DNA of 30,329 bases from Promethearchaeota archaeon. GTDB taxonomy: Archaea > Asgardarchaeota > Lokiarchaeia > Sigynarchaeales > SOKP01. Position numbers and translations under genes: made by a program. The DNA is taken from positions 1-30,329 of the forward strand of contig SDNV01000017.1 of the NCBI GenBank assembly GCA_004524515.1, written 5' to 3'. How positions within the stretch are numbered: position 1 is the stretch's first letter; every line of letters begins with the position of its first letter. Below are positions 23,608 through 30,329 of the stretch, in pieces. A model generated the notes under the pieces. It was not told where the DNA came from. It worked only from the letters and a program-made list of their open reading frames with translations, and did no database searches.

Positions 23608-24945
23608 ATGGAAGATCAAAACGATATCATAAGTGAGGACAAATCTTCAAATACTTATATCAATTGGTTTTCAAGATATATCATAATATTAATTATATCT
23701 TGCTTATTAGGAGCAATATGCGGATTTGTAATGGTGGGATTTAACTATCTTTTAAATTTTTTTAAATTAGGTTTTTCTTTTATACCTTATTTCATAGCAC
23801 CGCTTATAGCTGGTGCATTAACCAGTCTTTTAGTTAAAAAAGGAGTTAAAAATAATTTATTCTTAATTATGGGAACAGGAGCAGCCCAATTTATTACGGA
23901 AGCTACGGGCAGAGAATCTGCTTACGATAGATTTCCTGTCTTATTAAGTAAAACATTAGCAACCTCATGGACATACGGTTCTGGAATGCTATGTGGAAAA
24001 GAAGGTCCCGGATTATTGATTGGGGCAAATTTAGGATATATCATAGCAAAAAGATTTAAACGTCTAGAATTAGATTTAAGTGATTATTTTTTTATAGGAG
24101 CTAGTGCTTGTACAAGCGCCATTTTAAGAACACCTATTAGCGGAGCTTTATTTTGCGCGGAATTACCTTATTCCAACCACATCCGATACAAATCCTTATT
24201 ACCCTCTATTTTTGCATCGATTATTGCATTTTTAATATTTAGTTTTTTTTTTGAATTTAAACCGTTAATTAAAACAGATCTAACTGCAGTTGAAAAAATT
24301 GATTATATTACATTATTACCTCTCCTCATCTTTTTTGGAATTTTGACGGGTTTAATAATGTTTATTATAATTACTTGTCTAGGAAGATGGATGAAAATGA
24401 TAAAAAATCATTATAATAGACGATTAGGCTTTTGGAAATTACCTCTTATAGGCGCAGCATTATATAGCGTTTTTCTATTTATTGTAATTCCTCTAATTGA
24501 TCCCCAATATAAAGGAGTACTAATCACACCGGACACGTCCATTTTATCGTTTATTACAAGTTCAATAAAAGACATGCACTGGTTGACCCTATTAATCCTT
24601 ATTATATTATTTTTAGTAGCAATTCTGTTTTCCATTGGTTTTTATAATAGCGCGGGAATTATCCTCCCATTAATGTTGCTGGGTGCCTTGATTGGAGGTC
24701 TTTTTGGAGTAATTTTTTATCCGGAATACCCAGAATTATTTGTAATATTAGGTATTTCAGCAGTATTAGGGGCGTCTATAAATAATCCTATCACTGCAAT
24801 AATATTGATTGTAGAGATGACATGGGAACCATATTTATTTATCCCCGCGGGAATCGTTACAATTCTTGCTTATATTTTTAGTGGTCCGAACTCCATAATC
24901 CCTGGACAACGCACTGTAAAAAAAATAAAATTAGATGATAATTAA
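23608..24945 (+). CDS. ClC-family anion channel/transporter
   Basis: A 445-residue protein with ten or more hydrophobic segments in the ClC pattern. The second selectivity motif GKEGP (130-134) is intact with gating Glu132. The first motif, usually GSGIP, reads GTGAAQ (89-94). The third, GxFxP, reads GIILP. In helix H the stretch TPISGALFCAELPY aligns with the E. coli APLAGILFxxEE region so that Glu185 matches E202, while the internal proton-relay Glu (E203) aligns with Leu186. That would fit an anion channel or uncoupled transporter more than a 2Cl-/H+ exchanger, but the hand alignment is approximate. No CBS domains follow. It probably controls anion balance at the cell membrane. Threonine synthase follows after 124 nt. 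Confidence 0.9.
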   Translation: MEDQNDIISEDKSSNTYINWFSRYIIILIISCLLGAICGFVMVGFNYLLNFFKLGFSFIPYFIAPLIAGALTSLLVKKGVKNNLFLIMGTGAAQFITEATGRESAYDRFPVLLSKTLATSWTYGSGMLCGKEGPGLLIGANLGYIIAKRFKRLELDLSDYFFIGASACTSAILRTPISGALFCAELPYSNHIRYKSLLPSIFASIIAFLIFSFFFEFKPLIKTDLTAVEKIDYITLLPLLIFFGILTGLIMFIIITCLGRWMKMIKNHYNRRLGFWKLPLIGAALYSVFLFIVIPLIDPQYKGVLITPDTSILSFITSSIKDMHWLTLLILIILFLVAILFSIGFYNSAGIILPLMLLGALIGGLFGVIFYPEYPELFVILGISAVLGASINNPITAIILIVEMTWEPYLFIPAGIVTILAYIFSGPNSIIPGQRTVKKIKLDDN

Positions 24946-24977
24946 GTTCCTAATTATCATTCCCAAATCTTTAAAAA

Positions 24978-24985
24978 TTTTTTTT
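24978..24985 (+). terminator. T-tract after the ClC gene
   Basis: A run of eight T residues starting 33 bases after the ClC stop codon, which could serve as an archaeal U-tract terminator. No hairpin is associated. Confidence 0.35.
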
Positions 24986-25069
24986 ACATTTATAAGGTTT
25001 TTAGTAAAAGTTTTGAAGTTTAATTTCTTATTTGATTATAATTAAACCGTATTAAGATTTATTATTCTC

Positions 25070-26437
25070 ATGAGCAATAAAGGAATTATGTTTCATTCAA
25101 CTAATAAAAATACTGCTGACGTAGATTTTAAGACAGCAATTATTAGAGGCCAAGCATTAGATAAGGGTTTATACATGCTTAATGAGATTCCTAAACTATC
25201 AGATACGCAAATTCATACCTTTAAAGATTTGGAATTACATGAAATTGGTTTTAAGGTACTTTCTAAAATTATCGGAAATGTTATTCCTGAAGATAAACTT
25301 AGGATGATTTTAAAAAATGCGCTAAATTTTCCTGTACCAGTGAAAAAAATTGAAAACGCCGATTATATTTGCTATCTGGATCAAGGTCCTACTGCGAGTT
25401 TTAAAGACTTTGGAGCTAGAACTCTCGCAAGAATTATGGAATATTTTTTAGAAATTGAGAACAAAAATGCGGTTATTTTAACGGCAACTTCGGGTGATAC
25501 GGGAGGGGCTGTAGCTCAGGCATTTTATGAAATGAAGAGAATTAAAGTGGTAGTTTTATATCCAAGAGAAGAGATTAGCGAATTACAGAGAAAACAGATG
25601 ACCACACTTGGAAAAAACGTAACAGCCGTGGGAATAAACGGAAAATTTGATGATTGCCAACATTTGGTAAAAACTGCTTTTGCGGATCCTGATTTACACC
25701 ATATCGGCCTTTCATCGGCCAATTCTATCAATTTTGGTAGATTATTACCCCAGACACTCTATTACTTCTTGAGCTATTCTCGGGTTATTGAAGAAAAAGA
25801 CGAACAAGTAATTTTTTCAGTACCTTCAGGAAATTTTGGAAATCTTATGGGGGGATTAATCGCATATAACATGGGTTTACCCGTTAAAAAATTCATTTCA
25901 GCTGTAAATGAGAATGATGAGTTTCCCAGGTTTATCAAAACTGGAAAATATGAGAAAGTGGAGCCTTCAAAAAAATGTATTAGCAATGCGATGAATGTAG
26001 GGCATCCCTCGAATTTTGCCAGACTAATCGACCTATACAATGGACAAATAGATGAAGCAGGAGTAATGCATAGAACACCTAATCTTGAAAAAATTCGAAA
26101 GGATATAGTTTCTTATTCAATAAGCGATGATTTAACAAAAATAACTATTGCAAACTTTTATAATAAATACCACAAAATTATCGAGCCGCACGGAGCAGTA
26201 GGATGGGCTTGTCTTGAAATTTATCGAAACCAATTTCCAGAGGACCATATTTATAAAGCAATCAATTTAGAAACTGCAGATCCCGCAAAATTCCCCGATG
26301 AGATTATATCCCTAATAAATATCATTCCAAAAATGCCCAAATCCTTAGAAATTATTCAAAATAAGAAAGAATATCCTAATCCTATTGAAATCAATGATTA
26401 TCAAGATTTTAAATCATTTTTGAATGAAAATTATTAG
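25070..26437 (+). CDS. thrC: Threonine synthase, E. coli/yeast-type
   Basis: A 455-residue PLP enzyme. The N-terminal cap FHSTNKNTADVDFKTAIIRG with LDKGLYML is typical of the longer ThrC type rather than the short archaeal type. The PLP lysine is K112 in GPTASFKDFGART. Further family signatures are TATSGDTGGAVAQAFY, the phosphate-binding stretch VPSGNFGNLMGGLIAY, and AMNVGHPSNFARLI. It converts O-phosphohomoserine to threonine in the cytoplasm. With homoserine dehydrogenase and the ACT protein it forms a loose threonine group, interrupted by the LOG-like and ClC genes. A T8 tract just after the stop may end its transcript. Confidence 0.96.
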   Translation: MSNKGIMFHSTNKNTADVDFKTAIIRGQALDKGLYMLNEIPKLSDTQIHTFKDLELHEIGFKVLSKIIGNVIPEDKLRMILKNALNFPVPVKKIENADYICYLDQGPTASFKDFGARTLARIMEYFLEIENKNAVILTATSGDTGGAVAQAFYEMKRIKVVVLYPREEISELQRKQMTTLGKNVTAVGINGKFDDCQHLVKTAFADPDLHHIGLSSANSINFGRLLPQTLYYFLSYSRVIEEKDEQVIFSVPSGNFGNLMGGLIAYNMGLPVKKFISAVNENDEFPRFIKTGKYEKVEPSKKCISNAMNVGHPSNFARLIDLYNGQIDEAGVMHRTPNLEKIRKDIVSYSISDDLTKITIANFYNKYHKIIEPHGAVGWACLEIYRNQFPEDHIYKAINLETADPAKFPDEIISLINIIPKMPKSLEIIQNKKEYPNPIEINDYQDFKSFLNENY

Positions 26438-26452
26438 TAAAAATAAAAAGAC

Positions 26453-26460
26453 TTTTTTTT
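26453..26460 (+). terminator. T-tract after threonine synthase
   Basis: Eight T residues beginning 16 bases after the thrC stop, ahead of the GTPase module that has its own spacer. A likely archaeal U-tract terminator, with no hairpin. Confidence 0.4.
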
Positions 26461-26543
26461 GGACAATAGTTATATAATTAAATTTCTTTTCATCTTATTG
26501 ATATCTTAATGTTTTAATAATACATTTTTTTAGGGTATGGTAT

Positions 26544-27494
26544 TTGGAATATCTAAAACAAGAGAAGTTAGTATCTAAGAAAATTTTATTCACAGGACTT
26601 GACGATGCCGGAAAAACCAGTATAATTTTAGCGCTTAAAAGAGAATTTTCCAAAATTGCAAATATTCAGCCTACAAAAGGGGCACAAAGAACTGTTTTTG
26701 AATTTATGGGAAAAGATATAAGCGAATGGGATTTAGGAGGTCAGCAAACCTATAGAATTTCCTACTTAAAGAATCCAGATAAATATTTTGCCGGAACCGA
26801 AATTGCCGTCTATGTAATTGATATTCAAAATGAGGATAGAATCTCTGAATCCCTAAGCTATTTGAATGATGTTATAACAGAATTTAAAAAATTAGATATA
26901 TCTCCTCCTATAAATGTTTTCTTTCACAAATTCGATCCCATCTTGGTGGAATCCACTAAGAATGAAATATATAATTTTACGAACGATTTAGCTAAAAAAA
27001 TTAAAAAATATACGAAATATAAGGAGCTATACTTTTTTAACACTTCAATTTTTAAAATACAATCAATTATGTCTGCGGTATCTCAGATTTTATTAGAATT
27101 ATACCCAAAATCAAAACTTATCAAAAAAACAATTGAAGAATTTGCGGTAAAATTAAATTGCGAAGGTTTAGTCATAATTGATAATAATTCTCTCTTAATT
27201 GGATCCTATTTTAAAGATAATACAACAGGAGAAATATTAACAAGGTCTATCCCATATTTTTTAACATTAAATGATAGCTTTCAGATTGAAGGAATAGAAC
27301 AAAAAAATGAAGATCAAATGGTGGTGCGTAGATTTGGCAAACATTTTTTGTTTAAACAGATTTCATTGAAAGATCGTGGTATTCCTTATTATCTCCTTTT
27401 TCTCAAGAACGATAATCCTTGGGATCTCTATTTTAGCAACAAGGATTTTATCGCATTTATTCAGATCTTGAGGGATATACTCTACTCAAAATAA
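26544..27494 (+). CDS. Rag/Gtr-like small GTPase with C-terminal roadblock-like domain, copy 1
   Basis: A 316-residue protein. The G domain (about 12-190) has G1 GLDDAGKT (18-25), T44 in QPTKG as G2, G3 WDLGGQ (62-67) with the Gln of Arf/Rag GTPases, G4 HKFD (128-131) and G5 TSI (167-169). HKxD instead of NKxD in G4 is a hallmark of Rag/Gtr GTPases. The C-terminal part (about 195-316) starts IEEFAVKLNCEGLVIIDNNSLLIG, a roadblock-type fold as in RagA (compare its [25 protein letters not shown]). The TTG start at 26544 is chosen because it aligns residue for residue with the GTG start of the next gene. A tandem paralogue follows after 138 nt. It probably cycles GDP/GTP and pairs through the C-terminal domain. 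Confidence 0.88.
   Translation: MEYLKQEKLVSKKILFTGLDDAGKTSIILALKREFSKIANIQPTKGAQRTVFEFMGKDISEWDLGGQQTYRISYLKNPDKYFAGTEIAVYVIDIQNEDRISESLSYLNDVITEFKKLDISPPINVFFHKFDPILVESTKNEIYNFTNDLAKKIKKYTKYKELYFFNTSIFKIQSIMSAVSQILLELYPKSKLIKKTIEEFAVKLNCEGLVIIDNNSLLIGSYFKDNTTGEILTRSIPYFLTLNDSFQIEGIEQKNEDQMVVRRFGKHFLFKQISLKDRGIPYYLLFLKNDNPWDLYFSNKDFIAFIQILRDILYSK
26751..26791 (+). repeat. 41-bp exact repeat, copy 1 (inside the first Rag-like gene)
   Basis: This stretch, encoding YRISYLKNPDKYFA, is identical base for base to 27840-27880 in the paralogous gene, including all silent positions. Flanking G-domain sequence differs at many silent sites. Confidence 0.85.
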
Positions 27495-27632
27495 TAGAAA
27501 ATTTTGAGATTTCTCTTAATGATCTCTATTAAAATCAGATTTATTATTCTAAAGTTAAATATAAAAAAATCATTATAATATACAAAATATTTAAATTTCT
27601 AAAGATAAATTCAATTATAGGTTGAGATTTTA

Positions 27633-28571
27633 GTGGAGTACCTTAGAGACGAGAAATCAGAAGCTAAGAAAATATTATTCACAGGACTCGATGATGCGGG
27701 GAAAACCAGCATTATTTTAGCACTTCAGAGAGAATTCTCTAAAATTGCGAATATTGAACCTACAAGAGGAGCACAGAGACGAATCTTTGAATTTTTAGGT
27801 AAGAGTATTAGCGAATGGGATCTTGGCGGACAGGAAACATATAGAATTTCCTACTTAAAGAATCCAGATAAATATTTTGCTGAGACTGAAGTCGCAATTT
27901 ACGTAGTGGATGTTCAAAATCGGCAAAGGGTACAAGAATCATTAAGTTATTTAAATGATGTTATTGCACAATTTAAAAAACTTGAAATTACTCCCCCAAT
28001 CTTCATTTTTTTTCATAAATATGATCCAGCATTAACTCGAAATGTATATCAAGAATTTGATAAGGTTGTCCTTCATTTTAGAGAAAAAGTATTAAGTAAC
28101 GTGGACTATAATATATCCGCATTTTATAAGACGTCCATTTATAATTTATCCACGGTCATAAGTGCGATGTCAGAAATACTCCTAACATTATATCCCAAAG
28201 CAAATCTGATCCAACAAACCATTTCAGAATTTGGAGAAAAATCGGATGTGGAGGGCATTGAAATCATTGATCAAAACGCGTTTATTGTAGGATGGTATTA
28301 TAAAAACGAAAAAATTAAAGATATGTTAGTCTCATCAACGCCCTATTTTTTGAGTCTAAATACAAGCTTCGGATATTTGGACTCAAGAGAAGAAAAGGGT
28401 GAAGATAAGATGATTTTACAACGATATGGGAAATATTTTATTTTTACAAAATTTTCGCTGAATGAAGAAGCTGTTCCTTATTATATCCTAGTCTCTAAGG
28501 ACAATCCAGAGATAGATACGGAGGATTTCAAAGCTTTAATAAATATTTTATGCGAGATTTTATACAAATGA
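27633..28571 (+). CDS. Rag/Gtr-like small GTPase with C-terminal roadblock-like domain, copy 2
   Basis: A 312-residue tandem paralogue of the preceding gene. Its first 131 residues align without gaps: G1 GLDDAGKT (18-25), T44 in EPTRG, G3 WDLGGQ (62-67), G4 HKYD (128-131), and G5 TSI at 167-169. The C-terminal domain (about 195-312) is much more diverged (FGEKSDVEGIEIIDQNAFIVGWYY). This is the pattern expected if the two partners form an asymmetric dimer through their C-termini, as RagA/B and RagC/D do. The start is GTG at 27633, with a TATA-like AATATTTAAAT at 27587-27597 suggesting its own promoter. Both proteins keep all nucleotide-binding motifs. The zinc-ribbon/roadblock gene follows after 95 nt. 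Confidence 0.88.
   Translation: MEYLRDEKSEAKKILFTGLDDAGKTSIILALQREFSKIANIEPTRGAQRRIFEFLGKSISEWDLGGQETYRISYLKNPDKYFAETEVAIYVVDVQNRQRVQESLSYLNDVIAQFKKLEITPPIFIFFHKYDPALTRNVYQEFDKVVLHFREKVLSNVDYNISAFYKTSIYNLSTVISAMSEILLTLYPKANLIQQTISEFGEKSDVEGIEIIDQNAFIVGWYYKNEKIKDMLVSSTPYFLSLNTSFGYLDSREEKGEDKMILQRYGKYFIFTKFSLNEEAVPYYILVSKDNPEIDTEDFKALINILCEILYK
27840..27880 (+). repeat. 41-bp exact repeat, copy 2 (inside the second Rag-like gene)
   Basis: Identical to 26751-26791; the match stops sharply at both ends. See copy 1. Confidence 0.85.
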
Positions 28572-28666
28572 ATAACCAGTTTTATTCATAATTCATTATA
28601 GGTAGATTAATAAAATGGAATTATTATATTTTAGATATTAAGAAAATGTAAAAATTTAAAAAAATA

Positions 28667-29740
28667 ATGATAATCTGCGGAAACTGCGGGGCAACTAATA
28701 GTGATGAGACAAGCAGATTTTGCAGAAAATGCGGTGCTTTATTGCCTATTTCCTCTAAACCTAAAAGAATTCGGATCCCCCAAATTAGCTCTCAAGTTCA
28801 AGAAGGGGATATTCCAACAGTACCTATCAAAAATGGTGAAGATATCAAAATAAAAAATAAAGAGAATGCCTCTGAGAATCATCCGCCTGGAGGACAAATA
28901 GCTTTTTTTGCTTCAAAATCAAAAAAAAATAAAGAGGCAAATCAAATAGAATTAAATTCTATACCTCAAGCAAAAATCAATTCTCTTTCTCCCCCAGTTA
29001 TTATTGAAACTGAAGAACTTACGAGAGATTTAGAGGAAATTCCATTTGAGAGTATTGAAGATAGTAGGCATGAAAAAAAAGAATATCTCAAAGAAATTAA
29101 ACCTAAACCGTTCAAAGGAACGATAATTTCTTCTCAAAAAGCATATGTTCCTCCAATAACCCAAACACCTCAAAAAGCCAGCTCAGCTTCCAGAACACAG
29201 GATAGTAAATCAGAGGATTCGGTTCTAAAGCAGAAACGTTTAGAAGAGGATATGTTGGATGTATTAAATGTATTATCGAAAAAGCTAAAAGTCCCAAAAA
29301 TAGAAGTACCTAACAAATCGGTTTCAAAAAATAAAGAAGCAGAAGAAAAAATAATACCAGCTAGTATGAATGAGATATTAATGCAGATTTTAAATTTAGA
29401 TACCTTCATTGAAGCATCTGCTTTAATAAAAAGAGATGGTACTATATTGGCATCTGCATTATCAAATAGAATATCTGATTCATTATTTCTTACGATTGGC
29501 CAAAACCTATCTATGATTGGTAATGATATTATCGAAGGATTGAGTGCGGGAAAATTAAATTCTATTTCTATACGCGGTACTGAAGGTATTTTAGATCTAG
29601 CTCCTATAGACAAAAAAATTTCAGAACTAAAAGATATAATATTAATGATATTTAGTCATCCCAGAGTGAAATCTGGAATCATTGCATTTGCTGTAGGAAT
29701 CGTTCGTCGTCAGATAAAAGAATACTTGGGAATTAAATAA
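28667..29740 (+). CDS. Zinc-ribbon / roadblock (LC7, MglB-like) protein
   Basis: A 357-residue protein. It begins with a zinc ribbon, CGNCGATNSDETSRFCRKCG (C4, C7, C18, C21). A long polar, low-complexity linker rich in Pro, Lys, Ser and Glu runs to about residue 230. The C-terminal 120 residues are a roadblock/LC7 domain: MNEILMQILNLDTFIEASAL, IKRDGTILASAL, a helix, strands LNSISIRGTEGILDLAPID, and a final helix ending KEYLGI. Roadblock proteins act as GTPase activators (MglB) or GTPase scaffolds (Ragulator subunits). The position 95 nt after two Rag-like GTPases with the same kind of domain makes partnership likely, though this is inference. The zinc ribbon could tether another partner. Confidence 0.85.
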   Translation: MIICGNCGATNSDETSRFCRKCGALLPISSKPKRIRIPQISSQVQEGDIPTVPIKNGEDIKIKNKENASENHPPGGQIAFFASKSKKNKEANQIELNSIPQAKINSLSPPVIIETEELTRDLEEIPFESIEDSRHEKKEYLKEIKPKPFKGTIISSQKAYVPPITQTPQKASSASRTQDSKSEDSVLKQKRLEEDMLDVLNVLSKKLKVPKIEVPNKSVSKNKEAEEKIIPASMNEILMQILNLDTFIEASALIKRDGTILASALSNRISDSLFLTIGQNLSMIGNDIIEGLSAGKLNSISIRGTEGILDLAPIDKKISELKDIILMIFSHPRVKSGIIAFAVGIVRRQIKEYLGIK

Positions 29741-29820
29741 AACCGATAGTTAAAATTTATTATGTATTAGTTTACTTTTTTTAATAATCAAGTGAATTTA
29801 TTATTATTAAAGAAAAAAAT

Positions 29821-29828
29821 GGGAGGTC
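29821..29828 (+). promoter_or_regulatory. Shine-Dalgarno site of the last, partial gene
   Basis: GGGAGGTC four bases before the ATG at 29833. It is a strong ribosome site that supports the reality and the start of the truncated gene. Confidence 0.7.
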
Positions 29829-29832
29829 AAAT

Positions 29833-30329
29833 ATGATCCCAGATTATTTAAAAAATGATACAACAGGGTTAAATAAGTATGAGAAAGTTTTGCATTTAGG
29901 GAATTATCAAACTGAAAGAATCACGGTGTTTGTTCCTGAAAGATTTAACATAAATGATACCTACTGGAATCAATTTATTCCTGATAACAAAGTACAAGCA
30001 GCATCCATAACGACCGGAGAAAGAGAGTATAAATATGTGGGTAAAGAAATTATTCATATTGCCTATGATCTAGAACCGAAAATTGAACAGCGGCCTGATG
30101 TGAGAAAATTAACTTCCTGTCCTCATCCTAATTGCATATATTGCCTTCAAATAAAGGAAATTAAAACCCAATTTGAAAAAGGGATATATAGATCGATTAA
30201 AGTAGGAGACCATTTTTCCTTTTCGGCAAATGCGAATTTAATTCAAGCCACTGTTTGGATTGAGAAAGGAAAAGCACAAATTTATGCCTATGAAGGAAAT
30301 AGAGAGTTCATGAAATCAGAAGTTATAAG
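29833..30329 (+). CDS. Unrecognised protein with a Cys cluster (3' end outside the window)
   Basis: An open frame of 165 codons runs from an ATG with a strong Shine-Dalgarno (GGGAGGTC) to the window edge. The protein starts MIPDYLKNDTTG and has no signal peptide or membrane helix. Residues 96-104 read CPHPNCIYC, a compact C-x4-C-x2-C cluster with a His (H98) that may bind a metal. Beta-rich sequence follows, such as YRSIKVGDHFSFSANANL and LIQATVWIEKGKAQIYAYEG. I do not recognise the family. It lies 92 nt after the zinc-ribbon/roadblock gene on the same strand, so it may belong to the GTPase module. A fourth ligand could lie in the missing part. Confidence 0.6.
   Translation, partial: MIPDYLKNDTTGLNKYEKVLHLGNYQTERITVFVPERFNINDTYWNQFIPDNKVQAASITTGEREYKYVGKEIIHIAYDLEPKIEQRPDVRKLTSCPHPNCIYCLQIKEIKTQFEKGIYRSIKVGDHFSFSANANLIQATVWIEKGKAQIYAYEGNREFMKSEVI

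Noticed and set aside
29112..29613. Minus-strand frames opposite the zinc-ribbon/roadblock gene
   Set aside because: They overlap a gene with clear domains at both ends; the antisense products show no family features.

Overview
The window looks like an Asgard archaeon (Promethearchaeota), most like the Lokiarchaeia, though the exact lineage cannot be fixed from sequence alone. The base composition is very AT-rich. There is a divergent TATA-binding protein, an archaeosortase, an MtrH-type methyltransferase and an archaeal-type chemotaxis operon. Several products have eukaryote-like architecture: a gelsolin-like protein, three Rag/Arf-like GTPases carrying extra longin/roadblock-type domains, a stand-alone longin-like protein and a zinc-ribbon roadblock protein.

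Region 1 (1-10758, minus strand) is one chemosensory operon. Read from its promoter the order is: longin-like protein, cheW, cheY, cheA, a protein of repeated Ig-like (DUF11-type) domains, an unrecognised protein with a possible restriction-endonuclease-like core, a CheW-CheC-CheC fusion, a gelsolin-like protein with a C-terminal coiled coil, cheR, and a cheD cut by the window edge. Spacers are mostly 20-85 nt, and strong Shine-Dalgarno sites precede cheR, cheA and cheY. No receptor (MCP), cheB or archaellum gene is visible. Finding a gelsolin-like and a longin-like protein in a CheA/CheY/CheC operon is the most striking feature. It suggests, as inference only, a chemosensory pathway that reports to an actin-type cytoskeleton or a small-GTPase system.

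Region 2 (10759-18252) is mixed. It holds a 408-bp AT-rich gap with the che promoter, a macrodomain protein, a membrane-anchored beta-helix surface protein, a YkgJ-type cysteine-cluster protein, an M42 aminopeptidase, a divergent TBP, an archaeosortase with extra membrane and cytoplasmic domains, and an orphan MtrH. A perfect 8-bp-arm dyad lies between the divergent TBP and archaeosortase genes.

Region 3 (18261-26437) holds a three-domain longin-GTPase-longin/roadblock protein on the minus strand, then plus-strand genes. These are a PurM-fold protein resembling methanogenesis marker 2, a double-ACT protein, a 55-residue zinc-ribbon protein (TTG start), homoserine dehydrogenase, a TIGR00725/LOG-like protein, a ClC-family transporter and threonine synthase. 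ACT protein, homoserine dehydrogenase and threonine synthase form a loose threonine-biosynthesis group.

Region 4 (26544-30329) is a GTPase module: two tandem Rag-like GTPases (HKxD in G4 and a C-terminal roadblock-like domain), a zinc-ribbon/roadblock protein, and the start of an unknown protein with a Cys cluster. This resembles the eukaryotic Rag-Ragulator and bacterial MglA-MglB logic. No rRNA, tRNA, CRISPR array or insertion sequence was seen.
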